Origin: Cryptomeria japonica
Lineage: Eukaryota; Streptophyta; Pinopsida; Cupressales; Cupressaceae
Direction: 5' to 3'
NCBI RefSeq assembly: GCF_030272615.1
Contig: NC_081413.1
Span: forward strand, 330,543,302-330,607,301
DNA: 64,000 nt
Positions 33,040 to 45,055 of this stretch are shown one piece after another. The notes beneath the pieces are model-generated. The model was not told the DNA's origin, made no database searches, and was given only the letters and a program-made list of their open reading frames with translations. A program made the position numbers and the translations under genes. Positions within the stretch are counted from its first letter, which is position 1. Every line of letters begins with the position of its first letter.

Positions 33040-33430
33040 TAAACAACAAACACGCTAAAGTATTTTACAAATGTGCTATCAAAATTATCATTTGCGCTAA
33101 AATTCTTAAATGCACTAAAGCACAACATGAAAGTGTTAAACCATCTAACAAAAGTACCAAAAATAACAAATGCGCTAAATAAACTCTCAAATGCGCGAAA
33201 ACAACAAACAAAAGCGCTAGAACATCAAATGCACTAAAAACCATATCATATGCGGTAATAGAATGAGCACAAGCGCTAAATGAACATATCTATGAAAAGA
33301 TTATTCAAATGTGTTATAACTACATGCAAATGTGGTAAAATATGCAAAAGCACTAAAAGACCTAACTGATGCACTAAAACAATTAACAAAAAAGCACTAA
33401 AACAAATAAAAACCCCTATTGCATTAAATT
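33040..33430 (-). repeat. array of AAATGCGCTAAAA motifs upstream of the T1 PMD gene
   Basis: About sixteen copies of a 12-13 bp word, spaced roughly 20-25 bp: for example AAATGCGCTAAAT near 33166, AAATGCGCGAAAAC near 33190, AAGCGCTAAATG near 33272, and decayed forms AAATGCACTAAA and AAATGTGGTAAA. Most differences are CpG losses (GCGC to GCAC or GTGC). It lies upstream of the 5' end of the antisense PMD gene, where a promoter would be. Confidence 0.65.
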
Positions 33431-33916
33431 TCAAAAATAAAAAATGGACCTAAAAAGTCCATATAGAAATCCATACAAAGCATAGGGGTACCTACTAGGG
33501 GACCGTAGTTGGCTAGTCCCTGGAACATGCGGCCCCACTCAAATCGGTGCCTATGGTATGGAATCACCATGGTGGTAGTTGGCAGCACTCCAATCTCTCC
33601 AAATGGCTCTCCTCACTTCACTCTCCAAGATCCAACTATGCAAATGATTTGGAAATGGACCCAAACCTAGCTATATATAGTCCATGTATGACCTAACTGG
33701 AGGTGTTTTGATTGTCTAATATTTGGGGCATTTTTTATTTCAAAAATCAATTTTTTTAGACATTTATCCAGCGAATTTTATAAAATTTTGTGAGATTGAT
33801 CATTTAATCAATTTTTTCAAAAATTTATTCGTTGATCAATCTCTCGAGGGGGCATGCTATCGATATTTTACTGATGTTAGGAGAAAAAATCAAGACTTGA
33901 TTTTTTTAACATTTTC

Positions 33917-33960
33917 TTTGAAACAACATTGTTCCAGCATTGTCTCAAAGAGGGGCAAAA
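33917..33960 (+). promoter_or_regulatory. T1 polypurine tract with eroded hairpin
   Basis: TTTGAAACAACATTG...CATTGTCTCAAAG followed by AGGGGCAAAA and then the LTR. It is the same layout as 4356-4398. The outer stem bases still pair, while the inner CpG-rich part has changed by transitions. Confidence 0.7.
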
Positions 33961-34355
33961 TGTATACACCTAAAAATGGCTATGATTAATTAAATAAATA
34001 TTTAATATTTATTTAATGATTATTCATCTATCAAATAAATAAATAGAAAAGTTATTTATTTTGATTCATTGGTCTTATTCCTCTATGTTAATTTCTTAAT
34101 TAAATCTTAATTATTTAATAAATTATCTTTATTATTCTTTGAAGGTCTTCCTTGATTAAATAATTAAATCTATTCCACATCATTATTTCTCCATATCATC
34201 TCATATGCCAACTCATTTCTTATGTGGCTAAATGAATTAATTTTTTCCTAATATTTAAAACTAGCTACATTTAATCTTCAACTTCCAAGTCCTAGTCAAG
34301 GGGAGGAAGAAATCTAGTTGTCCTCCTACTCCCTATATTCTTTTCACTAGTCCTC
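33961..34355 (+). repeat. T1 3' LTR, truncated
   Basis: Starts TGTATACACCTAAAAATGG. The AT-rich first part is typical of this LTR family. At about 34355 it passes abruptly into C2 LTR sequence, so the downstream part, including its promoter, is missing. Confidence 0.75.
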
Positions 34356-34791
34356 CAATGAAATCCTCACATACATATTCTCTTTGATATATTTTGCATT
34401 ACATTAAATCCATATATCCATCCTATCATATCAAAATGATCTAATCAATCTGCCCTATATACCCTATACAAATGTATGCCTTATGTCGGCTTACAAAGAT
34501 ATATACAATATCAGATTACATGTCGATCATATAACATAAATGAATAAACACTAAAACAAGTTGTCGATGCCGGATCCAAGATGTGTCGGCCTCCAATGCC
34601 GATGACCTTTGCTATACCATGTCAGCTTGCATTGTCAGTGACCAAAGAAATCTTTTATCCTATCGGTGCCGGTGTCGGTGTAGAGTCTGTGAAGTGCCCG
34701 TCGGTACACCATATGAAGCTGGACCCCAAAATCATGTTGCCATCAATGGAAACATAATGAAACCTAACCAATAGAATGTCAATTGCCAAAA
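34356..34791 (-). repeat. C2 3' LTR fragment
   Basis: Matches 40130-40569 of the 5' LTR (shared TCCTCACATACATATTCTCT and CTATATACCCTATACAAAT stretches). The half that carries the G tract is absent. Confidence 0.85.
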
Positions 34792-34818
34792 ATATCCCCC
34801 TTTGTCATTGATGGCAAC
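34736..34818 (-). promoter_or_regulatory. C2 polypurine tract inside the 13-bp stem
   Basis: Minus-strand tract CAAAGGGGGATAT (34804-34792) next to the LTR. Plus-strand arms 34736-34748 (GTTGCCATCAATG) and 34806-34818 (CATTGATGGCAAC) are identical to those of C1. Confidence 0.85.
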
Positions 34819-35111
34819 GCTCATTTGAAAAATGGTCATGGTTTCAACTGTCGGTTCCATCCTGCCCTGCTCCCGCTGAGCTGAATATGCAAAATTCTCC
34901 ATATCTCCAAAAACTCTATAACTCCCCCTAATGTATGAAACTCTTCATTCTTTTTCACATGTATACTACTCCCCCTTTGACATTAATACCCTAACAAAAT
35001 ATGTCAAAGAATAAGTATTGTACACTATATACCTCCAAAAATGTCTTACCAGAGCTTGACCAGTTTCAAGATTTTCGGATAAGCTTTCTCAAGTAATTCC
35101 ATATAAGTATC

Positions 35112-38100
35112 CTAGCTGGTTTTGAATGTGTCAGAGATAGATACAAGTCCACTCAATAAATATGCAAGTGATTCTTTCTCATTAACTTCTGTCGGTAAGG
35201 GTTTTCCCAGCATATCCATACATTTCTTCTTATGTACACAAAGTGAATCCAGTCTTGGACTCACCAAACCTCTGAGACTTCTGGATCTCCGAATTATCTT
35301 ATCTCTTTCCTTTTCAAGAGCAGAAATTTGGTTCTCCAAAGAATTTTTTTTTCCATCAATAGATGTTGTCAATGAAATTAGTCCATCAAAAGAGTTAGCA
35401 ATACTAACAATTTTTTCCGGTATCTCTTTTATCTTTTTATCTACATTTGTTGTAAGTATCTCAATATTGCAACATACCTTGTATATATTAGTACATTGTT
35501 TAAAAGAATTTTCTATCAAAATTAGCTTTTCCTCAATCTTTTTCTTCTCTCTCTCAATGATCTGATCAAAAGCAGCTCTCTTAGCAAAAGTGAATTTTTT
35601 TAATTCTTGTCAGTTAGAGATATGTTGTAAGAATTGAAAGTATTTTGATATGTGCTAAGATATTACCTTAAGCTTGCCGAAAGGGATCTCTTCATTTCCA
35701 ATCTTACACTCTGGGACCAATCTGTGCAAAACAATGATGGATTGATCTATAATCCCCTTGTCTGTGGTTCCCTCCTTGATCAGTTTCTAAGCAGCTGTCA
35801 TCATTAATTCTGTGGGACTCATCTCTAAGATGGTTTTCTTTTCAACTAGAGAAGTGTCAATTGCCAATAATGATGTGCCAGCAACTCATTCCCTACCAAA
35901 TTCCCTTGTTTCCTCTGATGATTTATCCTTTATTACCTCCTCACATGCACTGGTGGCTTCACCACTTGGTGTAGTATGTGAAACTATTGGTTCCACTCTA
36001 GGAATAGTATTCTCAACCTATACATTAGTATATGAGGGACAATTATCCTCAATGTTAGTATCTTGTACAATGTTCTCAATATTAACCGATGTCTCTGTAT
36101 TTGTCTGTACATTTACCGGTGGCTCAATTTCTACTATCTTGATATTCTTCAACACTGAGGGTGGAGTACCCATGATCCCTTTTCCTTTCCCTTCAACCAG
36201 TGTATCTACAGTATGTGTCTTTGTCTCTGGTGAATCCTCTGTATTCTCCCAGACATTTGATCCAAGCCTTCTCTATTTCTTTTATTACCTCATTCATTCT
36301 TCCTAACATCAGGCTAGTTATTATATGTTTTCTATTGAATACCTTCCTATCTATAGCTTTAATTGTCTTATCCATTTCAACTAGTGTTATGCAAACACAG
36401 ATAGCTAAAAGTTCTCTCATTTTAATGTGTTTGTCTTCTTGCATAGCAGATAACCTTCTAACATCCAACATGATATATAACTTAGTCGGTATTTGATTTT
36501 CTATCTCTATTAATGCTTTCTTATAGATATCCAAATACAATAGAATTTCTTCCTCTACTTCTCTCTGCTCATCAACTTCTAATGTATCATAATAAGACTT
36601 AACATTTTTCAGCATCCCATCCTTAGTAATTTCATCAACAATTTCAGCACAAGTCATAGGTGGTATAATAGTCACATTACCAGTCTGTAGTGCCAAATCA
36701 ATGTCACTCTTCTTCCTCCTTCTGGCAGTACCAGATGCAGTTGTTGATGTAGCCTTGGGTGCTTTCTTTTGTGCCAGTAATTTGATGGTGACCTTCCTAA
36801 CTGGTTGTTTCTTTGCTTCCACTTTAGATTCTTCTGGTTTCTTCCTCACAACCCTTTTGAAAGCTAATGGTATGTTATCTTTAGACTCAGAATCTGCAGT
36901 CACGGGTTTAATGTGAACTACCAGATCATTCCTCTTTCTTCCTTTCTCCGGGACAACATCAATGAGTTCCTTAATGTCCTTTGAAACCTCTTGTACAAAC
37001 TTACTTTCCTTTCCTTCTTGTTTTTCCCTTCTCTTTCAGTTGAACTATGTTTCAACCTCAAGAGCCTTTTGTTGTGCAGTTCCATAGGGTTTCTATGCCT
37101 CATCAATTTCTGCATCAATTAGCATTTTCGCATAGGCATCAAGAATCTTTGCATCTACCTCATAGGCCATTTCCTCTATCCAAATCTTCTGGGGCTTGAC
37201 TTCCTCCATGAGAGTTACATCCTTTTTTACCATGAAATAAATATCGATAGAGTATTTATCATCTATGTGCTCACGTATTCTTATCCTACACCTCATAGTT
37301 TTTTAAAAAGATTTAAAGTAACCCCATATCTTATCATCTCTTAGACTTCCCAATGCAGCAATTGATTACTTTAATTGTCTTCCTACTGGGATGTCGAAAG
37401 CCCATTGCTTCCTACTAGAACCAGGAGTATCTTTCAGAAAGTATAGCATTACGTAGACTAATAAATTACCATACTCAAAGGTGCCCTTCTTCTCACCTTT
37501 AATTTTCCCTAAGTTGATCAAGAATTCTTCAAGCATCTAGCCACAAAGATCTAACTTAATATTATCCCTCATCATCTTATATGCAGCCAAAATACTTGAA
37601 CTGGAAACTAAATTTAGTCAATTAGACTAAGTTACCTTGTAGCCTATAACCATGCTTCCAAATTTGATGTCAGTATCGGTGATAGTACTCACTTTCATCG
37701 ATCTCTTGTCTGATGTAGCGCTAGTGATCTGCCTCCCAAAGTTGTTTGACACTTTCTTATCTAGATGTGGCCCTACCAATGGCAAACCAGCAATTGCCTA
37801 GATGGCTTCCTTAGTAATTTTATAGGGTCTATCCAGCCATCTGAATTGCCCATGTACTCTTCTTAGTACATATCTAATTATTTCATCCTCAAACTCTGGA
37901 ATATCCGGAATATCTGTGAACCCTAGATCTTTGATGTGTTGATATGTCGATTTGATTTACTAGACTCTCCCATGAGTTTATTCACATACATCCCTTTGAT
38001 CTCTGAAGTGCCTTAGTCTTCTATATGACAATGAATGTATTCCCTAAGATCCTCTACATACACCACTCCCTATGGGACATGAGAAAATGCTCCAACTGAA

Positions 38101-38200
38101 TCTTCCTTGGTACCCACATGTGGATACCAAGGTCGGTGAAAACTTTCAACAAATCCTTCCAGACGTCGATGTGATCGCTCAAGAAGAAATTTGATTGCCT
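35112..38200 (-). pseudogene. C2 ORF2: unidentified long coding region, homologous to C1 ORF2
   Basis: Highly broken N-terminal part with recognisable pieces: GVVYVEDLREYIHCHIED near 38070, then GEKKGTFEYGNLLVYVMLYF near 37490, REHIDDKYSIDIYFMVKKD (37270) and IWIEEMAYEVDAKILDAYAK (37180). The middle has a 236-codon open stretch (36903-36193) with a Lys/Arg-rich region (VRKKPEESKVEAKKQPVRKV) and LYLDIYKKALIEIENQIPTK, matching LDIYKKVLIEIVDDLPNELY of C1. A last helical piece (35519-35112) corresponds to the C1 C-terminus. The two copies align in order over their whole length, which argues for a real, formerly selected protein. No pol motif is seen. Function unknown. Confidence 0.72.
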
Positions 38201-38589
38201 TTGAATAGCCTCTGATTGCACTAAGTTGCTCTGAAATCACTCTGAATGTTGGGTGAATAATAATGAAGTGCAATCGACCTTTTTTCCTTCAAAAAAAAAA
38301 CCCTAATCTTCCATTCGCATAAATGACTATCGGTGAAAGATACAGGATCTTGCTCAGAACATATCCATGTCGGATAATGTTCTCCAATATCAGGAACATC
38401 TTCTAGAATCTCCTCTAGGGGCATATGCTTCATATTCTATGAAATTTTTCCTACCCCTAAGGCATCTTCCTTAGTTACTAGATGATCTCACTGTCGGTGC
38501 AGGAGCAACCTCTTGTATTGGATAGGTAACCGAGATATTCCCATCTAATGATTGATCTTCAGTCTTCCTCACCCATCTTTAAGTATGAT

Positions 38590-39590
38590 CTTGTTGGATT
38601 TAGTTAACCTTCTCTTTTCCTTTTTCATTTGATCCTCCATTGCCTACCGGTGGATTTCTACTTCTACAAAATTTAGCAATATGTCCAACTTCATTTAATG
38701 CATAACATGTAACATTGTTCTTTTGAATTGCTTTGCTAAAACTGATGAAATTGTTTGACCTGCACTGATTAGCCATATGTCCAAATTTTCCACATGCATA
38801 GCATTTTACATTCATTCTGCAATCTTTTGTCTTATGACCAATTTTATTGCATTTGGAACATTTATCGGGAGCAAAATCAGGGTCGTGATTTACTCTGTTT
38901 CTACACTACCTAGCCATGTGTCCAAATCTATTGCAAAGAGAATATTTACCATTGAATTTATAAGCATTGAATTTCCTTACCAGTGCCTTGTGGTTTTGAT
39001 CTTCATTAGCAGTACCGGAACTCTGTCCTTGCTCAAATCCAAGACCACTGGAATCTCCAATCTACCTCTATCTCTTCAATAAATCATCAAGTTGTGTTGA
39101 GCTGATCTTTATTTTTTCTTTGTACTCACTTGTGGCTGTTAAATCATCTCTTAGATTTTTCATTTGTCTCTCAATCTCTCTCATTTCTCTGGGATTGTAC
39201 CAAATTAGTTCTCAACATATCATTTTCATGAACCAACCTACCACATTCTTCAAATTTGTTCTTCAGGAATATAGCAAGATTTTCTTCCTTTTTCTTTTTG
39301 TCCTCAATCTCTTTAGAAATCCTCATAGTCATAGCTTGCATCTCATTATTCACAACCATGTTCTCCTAACTCAATTTCTTACATTGTTCCTTAAGTGCAT
39401 TTTTCTCTTCATCATCCTGATTTTTTAAAATTTCCTTCCTCCTAGCTTGAATAGATGATAGCCTCTCTTGTAGGACAAGAATAAATTCCTTAGTAGAATT
39501 CAACTCATCTTGTAACTTTAAGTTCTTCAATATTTCTACATCGTAATCTTCAAGTGTCATCTCAAACTACTTCTCCAAATCCATATTCAA
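38590..39590 (-). pseudogene. C2 ORF1: coiled-coil plus four CCHC knuckles (gag-like)
   Basis: Starts shortly after the primer site (MDLEK, stop, FEMTLEDYDVEILKNLKLQD). Coiled coil: LNSTKEFILVLQERLSSIQA and MTMRISKEIEDKKKKEENLA. Four knuckle modules lie at 38960-38640: LCNRFGHMARxC (first Cys lost), CSKCNKIGHKTKDC (intact), CYACGKFGHMANQC (intact) and CYALNEVGHIAKFC (second Cys lost). Same layout as C1 with better preserved Cys/His residues. As in C1, no Copia capsid core is visible. Confidence 0.8.
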
Positions 39591-39644
39591 GTATTCTTAT
39601 TTCAGGATCTTCCTCAAGTTGTTAAACTTCCTTCAAGGCACAAG

Positions 39645-39656
39645 GCTCTGATACTA
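39645..39656 (-). promoter_or_regulatory. C2 primer-binding site (initiator Met tRNA type)
   Basis: Minus-strand TAGTATCAGAGC two bases after the LTR; one base differs from the standard TGGTATCAGAGC. Confidence 0.85.
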
Positions 39657-39658
39657 AT

Positions 39659-40569
39659 TGTTGGAAACCAATAACACTGAGAGGGGGGGGGGGGGGGGGG
39701 GGGTGAATCAGTGTTATACCGGAATAGTAGATTTTAGCCTTAACAAAACATTCATGCACCAACCGGTATAACAGTATAAACAAAATTGAAAGAAGTAAAG
39801 CAACCAATAAGCCAAACAAACATAACACAGATTTATATGTGGAAAACCTCAATGAGGAAAAACCATGATGGGATTTGTGACCCACAATATCAATTTACTG
39901 GCCATATGAAGAGATATTATAATATATGATGGGCCTACACTTGCAGGAAGGCTTACAGCCTAGAGCACACTGCTCAATCACAATAGGAGCCTCACTGACT
40001 ACATAACATACCAGACAACAATCTAGAGAATAGTGAACTGCTAGGATAGAATCTTTTATGCCAGAATATAGTTCTGATTTAAGCTCTTTTTTTCTAGTAG
40101 AAACCTTAGACCCCTTTACCAGAATAACCCTTACAATGAATTCCTCACATACATATTCTCTTTGATATATTTTGCATTACATTACATCCATATATCCATC
40201 CTATCATATAAAAATGACCTATTAAATCTCCCCTATATACCCTATACAAATTTATGCCTTATGTCAGCTTACAAAGATATATACAATATCATATTACATG
40301 TCTGCCATATAACATAAATGAATAAACACTAAAACAAGTTGTTGATGCCAGATCCAAGATGTGTCAGCCTTCAATACAGATGACCTTTGCTATACCATGT
40401 CATCCTACATTTATGGTGACCAAAGAAATATTTTATCCTTACGATGTCGGTGTCGGTGTAGAGTTTGTGAAGTGCCTGTTGGTACACCATATGAAGCTGG
40501 AACCCAAAATCATGTTGCCATCAATGACAACATAATGAAACCTAACCAATAGAGTTTCAAATGCCAACA
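39659..40569 (-). repeat. C2 5' LTR
   Basis: 911 bp, plus-strand ends TGTTGGAAACC and ATGCCAACA. It contains a 21-base G run (39683-39703) within the family motif ACTGAGAGGGG...TGAATCAG, and GATGGGATTTGTGACCCACA shared with C1. Confidence 0.88.
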
Positions 40570-41560
40570 TGCCCCATATTCAAAAACCCCATAAGTTTTT
40601 TAAGTCCATATATCACCATCCTAGAAACAAACAATGCAACCCAAAGGCTATTTAGAAGAGGAGACACTTCTTATACAAAAATCATAAAATTTTGTTGAAA
40701 CGTTCTACATTTCTACATTGTTATCGAGACTTCCAAAATGGTCTTTCAACATAATTTAAACCTAAACCCTTGAGATCACAAGATTTATTTTTAGAAGAGC
40801 CTTATCACAAGCATATAACAGAGGACAATACATTCAACCATCTTATCTCCCAGCACCGGTAATCTTGTAGAGACATCTCTTCCATGTGTCTTGGGATATC
40901 ATTTTGTAGTTCTGATCTTTTTAGGTCCTTGCACAGTCACATCATTCTAGCTTGTCATACCTCTTAGGTCCTTGTATAGTCTCCACCTAGTTGCACCTTT
41001 AATCTAGTTTTTGTCATCTAACTTAGTCATACCTAGTCCCTAACATATTTAAGATCATCCCATTCAATCATACATTCAGTCCTTGAATCACATCTTTTAG
41101 TCTTTGCATCCTTTAGATCACTTCATCTCATTGCATATTTAGTCCTTGTACTCATTCATTAGTCAAACAAATCTTAGCCTTGCATTTAGGTCGCTCTTAA
41201 AAGGTCTTGAAACAAACATTGGTTATCAATCCTCATGTATCACTTGAGGCACATCATCCTTGAATTAGGGAACATTTTAGCATCTTTGAGTTGGGTGGTC
41301 TACTTGGAGTCCATCATCTCCTACTTACAACACCCTCTCTTGATGACTTATCCTTGTGTCTATCCATCATAGCACAAGTAACACCTTGCATCACAATTTC
41401 CTTCAGACCTAGAGTTGCCTTGAATCCTTTCATTTTATCATACTAGGTTCACCATTGGTCATCAATACCTCATTTAGAGCCCCATATCATAAGTATCCTA
41501 TCATAAGTATTCCATTATAAGTCTCATACACTATCATAGTTCTAGTCCTAGGTCAAAGAT
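40570..41560 (+). other. T2 leader-like non-coding region
   Basis: No gene. It contains recurring TTAGGTCCTTG / TTTAGTCCTTG words (about 40920-41175), which may be remains of leader repeats. Whether the first 300 bp belong to T2 is uncertain. Confidence 0.4.
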
Positions 41561-43110
41561 CAGAACACTCGCTTATGTCTCCTAACACGAGAATCAAAAT
41601 ATTTTAAAACCATCTATTTCAAGATGGAGACAACCTTATTGATTTTGAGGAAGAAGAACACATTAGAATTGAAACTAGTGAAACAAGAAAATCAAGCGAC
41701 GAAGAAATAACTCAATCCACCATTGACGAAGCATTTCACGATCATAGATTTACTAAACTTATTAAAGAGGTGGTTAAAGGTGATCCATGAGCATACTTCA
41801 AAGCCCATGCAGATGAGGGAATTAAATTGCTACATAATTTTGACATATCATTGCTCATAGTTAATGACAAACCAAAAGATACTGAATCTAAACATACAAA
41901 GACAAACAATGATGAGAGGATAAAATATCAGAGACCTTTCTAATTGCAACTAGGATACAATAGGTTTAGGAAAATATTGAAACCTATACCTACCAATGAT
42001 CTTGTTTTGGATGAATTGAGAGCATTGAGACATTGAGTTAGACACTCTCAAAAATAAGAAGGCATCATCATCACATAAGTTTTCTATTGAGGACATATGT
42101 CCTTATCCCTTTGATCTGAGTATTTTGATGCCACCTTTTCCTAGTCAGTGGGAGATATCGAAACTAGATAAGTATAGAGGAAAAAGGGACCCTAAAGATC
42201 ACTTGAGAGAATTTTTCACTACTACCTTATAATTTGCAATGGATGAAACATACCTTATGAGAATATTCTCTCGTAGTCTTGGAGGAGGCACTATGGAATC
42301 GTTTTCCCGATTACCTCAAACTATCAAATCTTTCTAGGATTTGGCTGACAAGTTCATTTCACACGACACTTATAACTACATATGAACATGAGGTATCCAT
42401 GATGGACCTCTTATACCAAACAAAAACAAGGGGAATCCTTCATTTTATTTTTACAAAGATGGAGACATATAACCAAAAGAGCACTTTATGACATTCTTCA
42501 TAAGAAGCTTGTTGATCTCTTTTGTCACAATCTAAACAAAGAAATCAGAAGAGAACTTCACCTCAAGAGTTTGGACACCTTTGATTAGGTCATAGACATT
42601 GGATTTTAAATCAAACAAACACTTATCAATGATGGTACTATAAAGATAAATGATGATAAAGATCACAAACAATCAAGTTCAAACAACAATACAACCTTTT
42701 GGGCTAAGAATACGAATGTGGTTAATGATGAAGTTGTTGACATGGAAAATTCTAAAACATCATGATTTGTTTACAACCTTAAGGTTTCATCCTTAGATAA
42801 AGGAAAACAAAATCAAAGAAGCTTCCCTAAATTAAATTTTACACCATTGGGACAACTGTTTGAGTCGGCATTAAAGGAACTTCTTGAGAATAATCTTATA
42901 ACATTGTCTAAAATGAGAGAAAATAATCCACAAGTCAAACCCACATGGTTGAATGATGATCACTTTTGTGACTATCATAGACACAAGGGTCACAATACTA
43001 ATGGTTGCAAAAAACTTCGACATGTGATACAAGACTTCTTGATGAAGGAAATATTTCAGTTGATGGACATACTTCCTCTACTAACTATGATCATGAGATA
43101 TTAAAGAATC
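41560..43110 (+). pseudogene. T2 gag
   Basis: Broken frame with clear pieces in order: IDFEEEEHIRIETSE (N-terminus, like the acidic T3 start); FSIEDICPYPFDLSILMPPF; the capsid-like DPKDHLREFFTTT...ETYLMRIFSRSLGG...DLADKFISH; and near the end FCDYHRHKGHNTNGCKKLRH, a Tat-type zinc-binding module. T3 gag has ICPYPFDRNLNMIPFP and DPQDHIREFCT in the same order. Several frameshifts and stops make it non-functional. Confidence 0.75.
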
Positions 43111-43529
43111 CTTTCCCTAAGCATGCCAAGGATAAAGGGAAGGCCCCCAAATCTGGTGATGACATGAACGAATGCTAAATATGACTATACCATAAATAAC
43201 ATCAATGAGGCTGATAATCATAAAAGGGAAAGAAATGGATTGTAATGTTACCACCCATAGAGGCACATTTATCCTTAGGGGCCCTAATTTTAAACCCACT
43301 ACACCTACTTCGCAATACAACCTTATAGAGCATTTAGGGAAGACACTTGCACAAATTTATATACTTCAATTGCTATGCCTACCTCATTAACATAAAGTTA
43401 TCCTTGACAAAGTGTTGGATACTACTACAGTTCCTACAAACCTACACATAGATCAATTTCAAGCTATGGTGGGACATATCACCTCCCCTCATACCCTCAC
43501 TTTCATCGAGAATGATGACTCATCCATGC

Positions 43530-44134
43530 AAAAACCACATAATGCGCCCTTACAAATTCAAGTCCTTCTCCATGGAATCAAGATCAACTGAGTTCTTATA
43601 GATAGAGGAGTAGGTATAAACATTTGTACTTTGAAATTGGTAACTGAACTAGGGTTCGCTAAAAGTGTAGTTGATCCAAAGAAAAATATTACCATAAAGG
43701 CATATGATGAAGAGGAACTCTCATCTAAGGGATCAGTGACATTCCCTATCAAAGTGGGACATGTGGTAAAGGATGTGGTTTGCCAAGTCATTGATCTCCC
43801 CCTAGCTTATAATATTTTCCTTTGAAGTTCATGGATCCATGTAATGCAACCTATACCTTCTACCTACCATCAATGTATCAACTTTATGCACAATGGTGTC
43901 CAAGTGACTATACCAGAAGATCCAAACCCTTTTATGTATTGCAACAATCTGAGTTCTACGACTGAATCCATCATTCCTAGCAATCATGAAGCACCTCCTT
44001 CCCAAGCATACATTGATTTTGAATCCTTAAGAGCACCCACCTTCAAATCCAATGAAACTAAGATTAAAATAAACGTAGCAAACCATGGAATAGGGGAATA
44101 TTCTATGAGTTGTTCTCTCTACATTGGAAAATAA
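43530..44134 (+). pseudogene. T2 aspartic protease region
   Basis: VLLHGIKIN, stop, VLIDRGVGINICTLKLVTEL: the retropepsin-like D-T/S-G motif is here DRG, so the active site is probably altered. It continues with EEELSSKGSVTFPIKVG, VVCQVIDLPLAYNIFL and, after a stop, WIHVMQPIPSTYHQCINF and IPEDPNPFMYCN. The context between gag and RT fits a retroviral-type protease. Confidence 0.7.
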
Positions 44135-44234
44135 ATTTGTCCCCTCACACTTATGGAAAACCACAAATGACTGAAACCACATCGAACACCACTACCTAGT
44201 TTGCAAACCTACAATTTTCAAAAAATGGGGAGCT

Positions 44235-44570
44235 TTGTATCATGAGATGGAAGAAGAGGATCTCTTGGGTTGGTTATACAAAGGTAAAGATACAAAGAAA
44301 GAACAAATTGTAGAACCTGAAATCAAAATACTAGTTGAGCAATATGGAAAAAGATTGAAGATAATGAAAAGATATGGCTATGATGGTCATAGTCCGCTTG
44401 GTTTACAAAAAAAGGTATACTTGAACCAATTAAACCTAATGATGGCTGTAAGGTTTTTGGTCTAGGATATGATACACAGAAAGATAAGACCTTGAGTACT
44501 AAGGGTAAATCAAGTGAGGTCGGGGAGTCTTCTAACACAAAACAGACTCATGAGGAAGGTGTCATGGATG
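44235..44570 (+). pseudogene. T2 G-patch domain between protease and RT
   Basis: The frame 44235-44465 ends in LKIMKRYGYDGHSPLGLQKK. After a one-base slip in the A-run it goes on as GILEPIKPND and FGLGYDT. This fits the G-patch pattern (aromatic and Gly residues in MGY..G.GLG...G...P.), a glycine-rich RNA-binding module that also follows the protease in some retroviruses and retrotransposons. It probably formed part of the protease end of the polyprotein. Confidence 0.6.
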
Positions 44571-45055
44571 ACTAACAATTTCATTGATATATATGACTAT
44601 GATGCTATATATACCCTTGATCCCATTCATAACCTTGAGTCTAGTCATGACCCTTTACCCCTTGTTCACCCACAACTCATTGATTTGGACCAATTAGGAC
44701 CACCCTTGTTGGATTTTTTTCAAAACGATGAGGCAATCATAAAAAAATTTGGAGCACAGAGCAATTTATCCCTTAGAGATCATAGAGATGGCTTCACCAT
44801 GGAACTCAACAATGCGTCTCATTTTGGAGAATGTGCCAATCCTTTCAATCATAAAATTATGGAAAATATAAATAGGTCTTTTGGTAAAAACCATTCTGCG
44901 GCACTATTACAATCAAAAAAAGTAAAAATAAAGGACGTATCCAAAGGTGAAAACCTCTCTAAGGTGCCCAAGGATGGAAGGCTTGACACACTTCCCATAG
45001 AATTATATCATGAGAAGTCATCTATGTTAGTGGAAATTTGATAGTATCAGAAAAC

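Larger units (their letters stand above)
5341..34355 (+). mobile_element. T1: Tat-like Ty3/gypsy retrotransposon, 5'-truncated and heavily interrupted
   Basis: Without its insertions, T1 consists of a protease-RT linker, RT, RNase H, a second RNase H and integrase (to 9343), a long 3' non-coding region, an antisense PMD gene (31564-32815 joined to 12780-13433 on the minus strand), a repeat array, a polypurine tract, and an LTR cut at 34355. It lacks a 5' LTR, primer site and gag. Insertions are S1 (10768-12142) and G1 (13439-31558), the latter containing X1 and C1. The second RNase H between pol RNase H and integrase is the known hallmark of the Tat lineage. Confidence 0.75.
34356..40569 (-). 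mobile_element. C2: pol-less SIRE/Copia-like element, 3' LTR truncated
   Basis: Same plan and orientation as C1: 5' LTR 39659-40569, primer site, coiled-coil/CCHC gene, long unidentified frame, polypurine tract, and a 3' LTR of which only 436 bp remain (34356-34791). The junction at about 34356 abuts the T1 LTR; no target duplication could be read. Its LTRs differ in length and detail from those of C1, so C2 is a related but separate subfamily. Confidence 0.85.
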
